From NCBI GenBank assembly GCA_028293405.1, contig JAQGOW010000608.1, positions 1-5,012 on the forward strand: 5,012 bases of DNA, given 5' to 3'. Numbering within the stretch: the first letter of the stretch is position 1; each line of letters opens with the position of its first letter. Under the pieces are notes generated by a model, which had not been told where the DNA came from, did no database searches, and was given only the letters and a program-made list of their open reading frames with translations. This DNA comes from Verrucomicrobiales bacterium. GTDB lineage: Bacteria > Verrucomicrobiota > Verrucomicrobiia > Limisphaerales > Palsa-1400. Made by a program: the position numbers and the translations under genes. This document shows positions 1-5,012 of the stretch, piece by piece.

Positions 1-484
1 CAATTCGCCCCTTCTTGGGATAGTTGGGCGAGGTCAAAAACGGCGCGTTATCTGGCCATTCGAGTCCGAGACCGTAGGGTGAATAGAGCCCAAGACCAAC
101 GGTTAGTGGCAATTGGGGAATTTCCGCCGTAACAAAAAGTTGCGGAATTCCTTGTAGCTTCTGTTTGGTGTTGACGCTGGTAGGGCCATTTTCAAAATGG
201 TCGTGCAGAAAAATTCCATACCCGCCGACGCGAACGTTGACGCCATGGAGCTGGCTGATGCCTGCGGGATTGTAATAAATGGCAGAGGGATTGTCGGCGG
301 TGGCGACGAATGCTTCGCCGCGCGCGGTTGCAAACGCGTCCTGGTCTGGCAAACGGATTCCCAACGCGAACGAATGCGTTGGAATTAAACTAACGAGGCC
401 GAGTCCGATGGCCACCAGTGACTTCGCCGAAAGGCGAGGTGCGATCTTTTCCAAAACAAAAGTTTTGCTGATTGGTTGAAGCAT
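1..484 (-). CDS. FadL/TodX-family outer-membrane transport protein, N-terminal part (3' end beyond window)
   Basis: Reading the minus strand from the ATG at 484-482 gives 161 uninterrupted codons that run off position 1, so the stop is outside the window. Residues about 21-40 form a hydrophobic segment (SLVAIGLGLVSLIP) ending in S-F-A, a signal-peptidase I type site, after a basic N-region that is somewhat long. The mature part begins LGIRLPDQDAFATARGEAF and contains NPSAIYYNPAG (residues 65-75), which matches the N-terminal hatch signature of the FadL/OMPP1/TodX family. YSPYGLGLEW (134-143) matches the family's strand-loop 'P-[FY]-G-L' segment. Family members are 14-stranded outer-membrane barrels of roughly 400-480 residues that let long-chain fatty acids or other hydrophobic compounds cross the outer membrane; the substrate cannot be read from this part. 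The ATG was preferred over an in-frame TTG at 499-497. No Shine-Dalgarno is evident, only an A-rich run. The gene lies 82 bases downstream of the giant protein gene on the same strand. Confidence 0.88.
   Translation of the reverse strand, partial: MLQPISKTFVLEKIAPRLSAKSLVAIGLGLVSLIPTHSFALGIRLPDQDAFATARGEAFVATADNPSAIYYNPAGISQLHGVNVRVGGYGIFLHDHFENGPTSVNTKQKLQGIPQLFVTAEIPQLPLTVGLGLYSPYGLGLEWPDNAPFLTSPNYPKKGRI
365..484 (-). other. Signal peptide coding segment of the FadL-family protein
   Basis: Codons 1-40 encode an N-region with lysines and arginine (K7, K13, R17, K21), a hydrophobic core at about residues 22-34, and a polar stretch ending S38-F39-A40, which fits an A-X-A-like cleavage site before L41. 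This is expected for an outer-membrane barrel exported by Sec. The N-region of about 20 residues is longer than usual, so the true start could lie further in; however, no other ATG occurs before the hydrophobic core. Confidence 0.72.
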
Positions 485-556
485 TACTTTTTTTGTCAAA
501 TAAACCGGACTTAGACAAGCATTAAGCTTGGAAATATCAGGTTAACAATCAGCAAA
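464..556. repeat. 11-bp perfect inverted repeat bracketing the FadL-family start codon
   Basis: TTTGCTGATTG at 464-474 is the exact reverse complement of CAATCAGCAAA at 546-556, with 71 bases between the arms. In the minus-strand transcript the first arm lies 10 bases after the stop codon of the giant protein gene and the second arm covers codons 4-8 of the FadL-family gene. The start codon (484-482) would therefore sit in the loop of the stem. It may be coincidental, since one arm is constrained by coding. Confidence 0.4.
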
Positions 557-566
557 GCCCAGAGCG
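485..566. other. Intergenic gap between the giant protein gene and the FadL-family gene
   Basis: These 82 bases are AT-richer than the flanking genes. They hold a short hairpin candidate (516-530, CAAGC-ATTAA-GCTTG, 5-bp stem) with no T-run after it on the minus strand, so it is not a convincing intrinsic terminator. On the minus strand the sequence TTGACAAAAAAAGTAATG precedes the FadL-family coding region. The TTGACA resembles a -35 box, but it sits too close to the ATG for a leader with a -10 box. No -35/-10 pair with good spacing was found, so read-through from the upstream gene is plausible. Confidence 0.6.
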
Positions 567-3500
567 CTATTGCACAACGACGCGGTAAAATGCCGTGGAA
601 GATGTATTCGTGTCGGTAAAGAACACGATACCGACTCCGGATGCGTTCACCGCTGCCGAGCTCACGCTCACGTCGCTCCAAATGGTGTTCGCGCCGTCCA
701 TCGCCGCGGTGCGTTGCAGACGGTAGGTGTAACCAGGCACGCAACTGAAAGTGAAGTTGACGGTGGAACCTTGCCATGTCGGCGCCAATACGCCCATCGC
801 GGGTGCGACGTTTATGTTGAATTGGCTCGAGCGCACAGCACCGTCTGGATCGGCAGCGTTGATCGCGACTGGATATGAACCAATCGCAGTCGGTGTTCCG
901 GTCAGGGTCGCGGTGGCAGAGTTAAACGACACCCAACCCGGAGCAACCGGCGTTGATGCGAGCGATAGCGTCAGTGAATCGTAATCGGTGTCGGCGAAGG
1001 CGTCGGTCGGCACGGCAAAGTTGAATGGCAAACCAACCGTCGCCCATTGATCGGCGATCGGATGAGCGAGGTAGGTGTTGTCGAACTTCACCTGATATAT
1101 GTAAGTCACTCCATAACGAGCGCCGGTTCCGTCGTCGTAACGCGCGCCGGCAGCCAACGTGCCGTCTTTGAGGGCAACGTCGTAACCAAAGGCGGCGTAG
1201 GTATCGCCGGCTGGCGGAAGAATTTTCTCAAGCAACGACCACTGGGGCAATCCGGGGAAATTGCGCGCGTAATGGAAGACAGCGCCTTGCTGCGAAACAT
1301 CTTGCAAGGTGCCGATGGCGAACAGTTCTCCATCGACCGAAACGGCATTACCGAACTGGGTCGACGTGGCACCCTCAGGATGTACGAGTTTCCGAACCTG
1401 GCCCCAAACATTGCTGCCGCCCTGATTACGCGAGTAGGCGTAGACTGCGCCGGATTTTACTCCAACGAGTGAGAACGGTGCACCGGCAATCAGCAAGTCT
1501 CCACTGAGCGAGACCGAATGTCCGAGCAAATCTCCCGAGACGCCATCGGCAGCGCCAATCTTTCGCACCAAGCCCCAGTTGTTCGTTCCACCCAGGTTAC
1601 GGCTGAACAGATAAACCGTGCCGCCATGAACTGCGTTGTTCGAAAGCGAGTTCAGATGCGAGCCGATCGCGATGGTGTCGCCGCTGATCGAAATGGAATA
1701 GCCGAACTCATCGCCATCTGTGCCGTCGGTTGGAATGACTTTCTTAATCAAGCCCCAATTTCCAGCACCGCCCTGATTGCGCGAATAAATATAGGCTGCA
1801 CCGGTTTTTGCGGCGGTGCCCAAAGCGGCGTTGCGCGATGCGCCGACAACCAGCGTATCGCCTTCGATTGCCACCGTGCCGAACAAGTCGAGATTGCCAC
1901 CGTCGGCGGCGGTAAATTTCTTTGAGAAACCCCAGTTGTTCGAGCCACCCTGATTGCGGTCAAAGATGTAAGCGGCGCCGTTTCCAGTCCACAACGCACC
2001 GACAGCAACGGTATCGCCGCTGATGCCAACTGAGAGGCCAAATTGATCGGTCACAGCCTGTGTTCCAGTACCCGAGAGCTTCTTCACTTGAGTCCAGCTA
2101 TTGGGACCCGCGGCGTTTCGAGAATAGATATATGCAGAACCGGAACGGACACTGCCGACGAGGTCATGAGGCATGCCGGCGACGACATAGTCGCGTGATG
2201 CCGCTACTGAATAGGCAAAAGCTGTGCCCGTGGTTCCATTGCTATTGGTCGATTCCTTGGTGAAGGCGTCTGTGGAAATCACCGTCGTATTGTTATCGAT
2301 GGTGGCCGGCGTATATCCGTCGGCCACGGCAATCGTGAGACGATTGGTTTCTGAAGCACCGGCCGCGAGACGACCGGTGATTGTCGGAACAAACACTAAC
2401 GCGCGCAGGGCGGTTGTTGCTTGTGCCGGGGTGACGTTGTTGATCGTGTAAATACCATTGCCGCTGGCAACGAATGAGCCGAGCGAGGTCAGAAATCCGT
2501 GCGTTGGCAGATCCAGCGTCACAGTGACGGCGAGCGGTTGCGCGCCGAAATCGTCAACGTCAGCAATTGTCACTGCCGCAAACGGAGCGAGTGTCGAATG
2601 GTCGTAAACTTTTTGGTTCGCTAACGTGCCGGTGATGATCGGCGCATCGGCAGCAGCCGTGACATTCACAGTGGTGTTCGAGTCGACAATTGCGCTTGCG
2701 ACAAATCCGTCGTTCACGTTGATGGTGAAAGCTGTCGTTTCGGTTGTCGGGACCGGGATTCGGTTTGGTGCTGGAACAAAGATCATGCCGCGCATTGCAG
2801 CGGTGATTGCCGGACCTGTGCTTTGCAAGGTGTAGGTGCCGGGGCTGACATTCAGGAAGCCGCCAAGATTGATGAGCTTGCCTTTAGCGGCGTTGTCCAA
2901 GGTGATGGTGACCGTCAACGGTTGCAGACCGTAATCGTCAAGGTCTGCGATAGTGACTGCGGCGAACGGCGCAACCGTTTGTTTATCGGTGATAGAATAG
3001 CCACTTTGCGTTCCTGCAATCGTCGGAATGTCGTTCACGCCGGTGATTGTGATTGTGACGGTATTGGTGTCGCGGTCGGAACCGGGGATAACGACGTTGA
3101 CCGTAGCGTTGCCGATTACCACTGCGCCGGTGTCGTTCGTGACCTGATACGTGAATTGCTCAGAACCAGCGAAGCCCGACGCCGGCGTGTATAACACGTG
3201 TGTGCGGGATGCATCGGCAGTTACGATGCCGCCTTGGCTGGACGCTCCGAATCCTGCCAACGGACGTCCCACGACATCAGGCAGCACGTGATCGTTAACA
3301 AGGACGTCGAGTGAATTATTGGCCGATCCTGCAAGGACCGTGAAGGTGTCAGGACGAGTGATGAGACTGCCAACGCAAACAGTGACGGTGTTGCTACCGC
3401 TGTTGCCCTTTCCATCGATCGTCGTGTAGCCGAACGTTTCCAAACCGATGAATCCCGGCGCAGGTGTGTAAAGGATTGAGTTATTCACGCTCGAACCGTT

Positions 3501-5012
3501 GATCGTCGCCGTTCCCAACAACCCGTTGGTTTGCAGAGCAACGATTTTGAGCGTACCCGGCGTGATCGGCAGAACGTAATCGTTCTTCAACGCCTGCAGC
3601 ACCGTCACGGCACTGTCGTGAGCAACAGAATAGAAATCGGGATTCGAATTCACCGCCGATGTGTTGATGACTTTGACTTTGACGTGACCAACGGCGCGAG
3701 TTGGTGAGCCGTCGGATATTTCGTAGGTGAAGTTGTCTTCACCGGCAAAGTTGCTGGTCGGAGTATAGATCAGCGCTTTGCCCGCGCCGTTGATGGAAAC
3801 AGTCCCGTGCTGCGGTGCATTTGCACTGATGCCGATTGCGGTAATCAGGAGTGATTGGCCGAGGTTCGGCAGAATGCCGTCATTGACCATAACGGACAAG
3901 GTATTGCTCGCGCTGCCTTGAACGACGGTGAAGACGTCGTCGTTGGCAAAGAAGCCGCTGGAAATCACCTTGATCGAAACGCTGCCGGTCGCAGTGCCCC
4001 CTGCTCCATCGGCAATGGTGTAGGTAACGAACGGTTCCTGGTGATTAGTCACTCCAACCGGTGGACGATAGACCAACTTGTTCAGCGCGCCGTTAATCGA
4101 AAGCGTGCCAATGATGCCGTTGGTTTGGATGCCGGTGATGACGAGATTTGTCGTCGTGCCAGGAATAATCTGGTCGTTTGCCAACACGTCGAACACCGAG
4201 CTTCCGGTTCCGGCAATCGCTGTAAAGGTGTCATCATTCGCAGTCAACGCACTCGTGCGATCAATGACTGTCACAGTCACGGAGCCGGTTGCGACGGAGC
4301 CACCCACAGCGACCTGATACGTGAACGTTTCAAAATATGGATACGCGTTCGTATTCGCAGGCGTGTAGTGGATCTGGTTGTTGGCGCCGACGCCGTTCAA
4401 CGTGATCGTTCCGACTTTATTAGGCGTGCCCAGTCCTGTGATGGTCAAACCAGCGGTAGCTGGCACGGTGCTGTCGTTGGCAAGGACATCCAGATTGACG
4501 CTGGTTCCGCGAGCGACCGTAAACGCATCGTTATTCGCAGTGATGGACAGCGCGGATACGAGAACAGTGACAGTTCCGGTATCGCTGCCGCCCTGACCGT
4601 CGGAGATGCTGTAATTGAATGTTTCCGTGCCGGCGAAATTTTGCGGCGTAGAATAATAAATCCCGGTGCCATTGCTGTTGATGGCCACGTTACCGTTTTG
4701 AGTTGGCGTGCTGACGCCGGTGATGGTCAATATCCCGCCATTGCCCGCCAGATTCGCATCGTTGGCAAGCACGGAAAGCAGGTTCGAGGAAGTTGCTGCC
4801 TGAACGGTAAATGAATCGTTATTCGCGACGGTTACGCTGTGATCAAGCACAACGTAGCTGAACGTGTCCGAAGTAGTCTGGCCTTCGTGCAACCAGTTGA
4901 ACAAGCCGCGAGGATCGTAGCTGAAATGTCCGTCGGTGCTGATCGACACGGGAGCTCCCGCAGCGCTCAGACCGGAACCAGCAAAGACATTCAGCGTATC
5001 GTCGGGCGCGAC
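567..5012 (-). CDS. Giant modular surface/secreted protein: Ig/cadherin-like repeats, FG-GAP beta-propeller, CADG domain (5' end beyond window)
   Basis: The frame is open from the window edge at 5012 to a TAG at 569-567, giving 1481 visible residues. The in-frame GTG at 4949-4947 lies inside a repeat (V-SISTDGHFSYDP), so it is not the start. Domains in visible-residue numbering: partial VCBS-like repeat 1-60; six Big_9-type Ig/cadherin-like repeats at 61-156, 157-256, 257-354, 355-454, 455-550 and 551-660; two long cadherin-like repeats at 661-787 and 788-914; seven FG-GAP blades 932-1314; CADG/He_PIG domain 1315-1405; C-terminal beta-sandwich 1406-1481. The composition is rich in Thr, Ser, Asn, Val and Gly, with only two cysteines (in repeat 5 and the last domain), typical of extracellular bacterial proteins. 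No catalytic motif, transmembrane helix, LPXTG or PEP-CTERM tail is visible. Such proteins usually serve in adhesion, matrix or cell-surface structure; this role is inferred from architecture. Signal peptide and export route cannot be judged without the N-terminus. Confidence 0.95.
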   Translation of the reverse strand, partial: VAPDDTLNVFAGSGLSAAGAPVSISTDGHFSYDPRGLFNWLHEGQTTSDTFSYVVLDHSVTVANNDSFTVQAATSSNLLSVLANDANLAGNGGILTITGVSTPTQNGNVAINSNGTGIYYSTPQNFAGTETFNYSISDGQGGSDTGTVTVLVSALSITANNDAFTVARGTSVNLDVLANDSTVPATAGLTITGLGTPNKVGTITLNGVGANNQIHYTPANTNAYPYFETFTYQVAVGGSVATGSVTVTVIDRTSALTANDDTFTAIAGTGSSVFDVLANDQIIPGTTTNLVITGIQTNGIIGTLSINGALNKLVYRPPVGVTNHQEPFVTYTIADGAGGTATGSVSIKVISSGFFANDDVFTVVQGSASNTLSVMVNDGILPNLGQSLLITAIGISANAPQHGTVSINGAGKALIYTPTSNFAGEDNFTYEISDGSPTRAVGHVKVKVINTSAVNSNPDFYSVAHDSAVTVLQALKNDYVLPITPGTLKIVALQTNGLLGTATINGSSVNNSILYTPAPGFIGLETFGYTTIDGKGNSGSNTVTVCVGSLITRPDTFTVLAGSANNSLDVLVNDHVLPDVVGRPLAGFGASSQGGIVTADASRTHVLYTPASGFAGSEQFTYQVTNDTGAVVIGNATVNVVIPGSDRDTNTVTITITGVNDIPTIAGTQSGYSITDKQTVAPFAAVTIADLDDYGLQPLTVTITLDNAAKGKLINLGGFLNVSPGTYTLQSTGPAITAAMRGMIFVPAPNRIPVPTTETTAFTINVNDGFVASAIVDSNTTVNVTAAADAPIITGTLANQKVYDHSTLAPFAAVTIADVDDFGAQPLAVTVTLDLPTHGFLTSLGSFVASGNGIYTINNVTPAQATTALRALVFVPTITGRLAAGASETNRLTIAVADGYTPATIDNNTTVISTDAFTKESTNSNGTTGTAFAYSVAASRDYVVAGMPHDLVGSVRSGSAYIYSRNAAGPNSWTQVKKLSGTGTQAVTDQFGLSVGISGDTVAVGALWTGNGAAYIFDRNQGGSNNWGFSKKFTAADGGNLDLFGTVAIEGDTLVVGASRNAALGTAAKTGAAYIYSRNQGGAGNWGLIKKVIPTDGTDGDEFGYSISISGDTIAIGSHLNSLSNNAVHGGTVYLFSRNLGGTNNWGLVRKIGAADGVSGDLLGHSVSLSGDLLIAGAPFSLVGVKSGAVYAYSRNQGGSNVWGQVRKLVHPEGATSTQFGNAVSVDGELFAIGTLQDVSQQGAVFHYARNFPGLPQWSLLEKILPPAGDTYAAFGYDVALKDGTLAAGARYDDGTGARYGVTYIYQVKFDNTYLAHPIADQWATVGLPFNFAVPTDAFADTDYDSLTLSLASTPVAPGWVSFNSATATLTGTPTAIGSYPVAINAADPDGAVRSSQFNINVAPAMGVLAPTWQGSTVNFTFSCVPGYTYRLQRTAAMDGANTIWSDVSVSSAAVNASGVGIVFFTDTNTSSTAFYRVVVQ
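570..797 (-). other. C-terminal beta-sandwich module (YRLQR ... FYRV type)
   Basis: The last 76 residues contain NFTFSCVPGYTYRLQRT, a tryptophan-containing strand (TIWSDVSV), then GIVFFTDTN and the final AFYRVVVQ. The arrangement 'G.tYrlq.t.dl....W..v......g....ftDt......FYRv' recurs at the C-termini of many large proteins of Verrucomicrobiota and relatives (family knowledge, not searched here). No separate sorting signal follows: the protein stops two residues after the YRVV strand. It may cap the protein or act in export or surface attachment; this is inference. Confidence 0.65.
798..1070 (-). other. Dystroglycan-type cadherin-like (CADG / He_PIG) domain
   Basis: The segment reads HPIADQWATVGLPFNFAVP, then DAFADTDYDSLTLSL, PGWVSFNSATATLTGTP and GSYPVAINAADPDGAVRSS before the closing strand QFNINV. 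This follows the consensus 'i.Dq.a.vG.pFsy.vp...F.D.DgDtLtysa......lPsWLsFd..tgt.sGTPt..dvGty.vtvtatD..G....d.f.l.V' of CADG domains and the overlapping putative Ig (He_PIG) family. It is one complete copy of about 90 residues placed straight after propeller blade 7. The acidic DTDYD and ADPDG segments are candidate calcium sites. Confidence 0.85.
1071..2219 (-). other. Seven-bladed FG-GAP beta-propeller domain
   Basis: Blades are encoded at 2043-2219, 1884-2042, 1707-1883, 1527-1706, 1356-1526, 1191-1355 and 1071-1190. Each starts with FAYSVA, FGLSVG, FGTVA, FGYSIS, LGHSVS, FGNAVS or FGYDVA, followed by a '[SEDK]G[DE][TL]' turn, a 'VxVGA/IAIG/LAAGA' strand and a 'GAAYIY' strand. Blades 1-6 then carry '[SDA]RNxxGxxxW', four of them in the form 'RN.GG..NWG..[KR]K' or close to it (blades 2-5). 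This fits the FG-GAP repeat family (FG-GAP_2-like), related to the integrin alpha propeller. Seven copies match the canonical closed propeller, so the domain looks complete. A 17-residue linker (2220-2270) separates it from the repeats before it. It probably mediates protein or carbohydrate binding; the ligand cannot be inferred. Confidence 0.88.
2271..3032 (-). repeat. Two long (127-residue) cadherin-like protein repeats
   Basis: The copies are encoded at 2652-3032 and 2271-2651. Both start with a 'P.I.GT' strand, share APFAAVTIAD.DD.G.QPL, then a 'TLD...G.L..LG.F....G.YT' segment, an 'A..A.R...FVP' segment, and finish 'ET....I.V.DG......D.NTTV'. The pattern resembles repeats seen in large surface proteins of environmental bacteria, but I cannot name a Pfam family with confidence. 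The two differ from the six preceding repeats in length and core sequence. The first follows directly on a 'TVTITITGVND' strand that is typical of VCBS/cadherin repeat ends. Confidence 0.75.
3033..4832 (-). repeat. Six tandem Big_9-type Ig/cadherin-like protein repeats
   Basis: The repeats are encoded at 4545-4832, 4245-4544, 3951-4244, 3651-3950, 3363-3650 and 3033-3362. Each opens with a variant of 'A-N-[ND]-D-x-F-T-V' (later NSNPDFYSV and ITRPDTFTV), then '[SLF][DS]VLANDxxxP' , a 'GTxxINGxxxxIxYTP' core, and 'ETFxYxxxDGxGGxxxGxVxVxV'. This is the consensus of the bacterial Ig domain family Big_9 and related cadherin-like tandem repeats, which build elongated beta-sandwich stalks. Copies are well diverged from one another, with no long identical DNA stretch noticed, so this is an old array. 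Repeats 2-6 lack the acidic DPDGD loop usual after VLAND and instead carry short hydrophobic-proline segments (STVP, QIIP, GILP, YVLP, HVLP). Confidence 0.85.
4833..5012 (-). other. Partial VCBS/cadherin-like repeat at the visible N-terminal edge
   Basis: The first 60 visible residues contain VSISTDGHFSYDPRGLFNW followed by L-H-E-G-Q-T-T-S-D-T-F-S-Y, which matches the back half of VCBS-type repeats ('v..dGtFtYdP.gaf..L..Ge...DtFtYtv.D'). The front half lies beyond 5012. After FSYVVLDHSV it passes directly into the next repeat (TVANNDSFTV), without the usual closing 'GGtatgtvtvtV' strand, so the junction is shortened. Confidence 0.75.

Noticed and set aside
103..333. A 76-codon minus-strand frame within the left region
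   Set aside because: It is out of frame with the FadL-family coding region, which carries the signal peptide and family motifs; its Pro/Ser-rich translation has no meaning.
424..437. TCGCC-GAAA-GGCGA hairpin with a GNRA-like tetraloop on the plus strand
   Set aside because: It lies within the coding region for the FadL-family signal peptide, and the GNRA loop is on the strand opposite to the transcript. No evidence of a plus-strand RNA gene.
494..499. TTGACA on the minus strand before the FadL-family gene as a -35 box
   Set aside because: Only 12 bases separate it from the ATG, leaving no room for a spacer, a -10 box and a leader.
516..530. CAAGC-ATTAA-GCTTG hairpin as an intrinsic terminator
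   Set aside because: The stem has only 5 bp and the minus-strand sequence after it (TCTAAGTCC) has no T-run, so it does not meet the pattern of a rho-independent terminator.
511..777. An 88-codon minus-strand frame overlapping the 3' end of the giant gene and the gap
   Set aside because: It overlaps the conserved C-terminal module in a different frame. The Arg/His-rich translation with a hydrophobic tail in the intergenic part looks like an accidental out-of-frame read.
1047..1925. Plus-strand open frames (1047-1472 and 1518-1925) opposite the propeller
   Set aside because: They mirror the FG-GAP blade periodicity from the opposite strand, and their translations have no family features. The minus-strand frame explains the sequence fully.
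3855..4814. A 319-codon open frame on the plus strand, antisense to the repeat array
   Set aside because: It lies entirely opposite a frame with clear tandem Ig-like repeats. Its translation shows no recognisable domain, signal peptide or coherent hydrophobic pattern. Long antisense frames are expected opposite repetitive Thr/Val/Gly/Asn-rich coding sequence.
3033..4832. Periodic ~290-330 base pattern as a DNA repeat array or CRISPR-like structure
   Set aside because: The periodicity comes from tandem protein domains; DNA units are diverged and too long, with no identical short repeats and unique spacers.

Overview
The window carries two co-directional minus-strand coding regions, each cut by a window edge, separated by an 82-base gap. 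No RNA gene, mobile element, CRISPR array or integrase/att signature was seen. Almost all of the sequence is explained by protein coding.

Right to left in the direction of transcription: positions 5012-567 hold the 3' part of a very large gene for a modular, probably secreted or surface protein (1481 residues visible, start not in the window). Its layout is a partial VCBS-like repeat, six tandem bacterial Ig/cadherin-like (Big_9-type) repeats of about 96-110 residues, two long 127-residue cadherin-like repeats, a complete seven-bladed FG-GAP beta-propeller, one dystroglycan-type cadherin-like (CADG/He_PIG) domain, and a C-terminal beta-sandwich with the 'YRLQR...W.DV...FTDTN...FYRV' pattern. 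After the gap, positions 484-1 hold the first 161 residues of a FadL/TodX-family outer-membrane transport protein, with a signal peptide and the NPSAIYYNPAG hatch motif. Because it has no stop in the window, this second gene is easily missed by simple ORF calling.

The FadL-type barrel implies a Gram-negative (diderm) bacterium. The C-terminal YRLQR/FYRV module and the 'SRNxGGxNNWGxxKK' flavour of FG-GAP repeat are, from general knowledge, common in giant proteins of Verrucomicrobiota and related PVC bacteria. I infer that phylum with moderate confidence. There is no clear Shine-Dalgarno before the FadL-family gene, which does not contradict this.

The two genes could be co-transcribed: same strand, short gap, no convincing terminator. 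A functional link (surface adhesin or matrix protein beside a hydrophobic-compound importer) is speculative. I do not see an undescribed defence, mobile or RNA system here. The most unusual items are the domain architecture of the giant protein, its repeat variants and junctions, and an 11-bp inverted repeat that brackets the FadL-family start codon.
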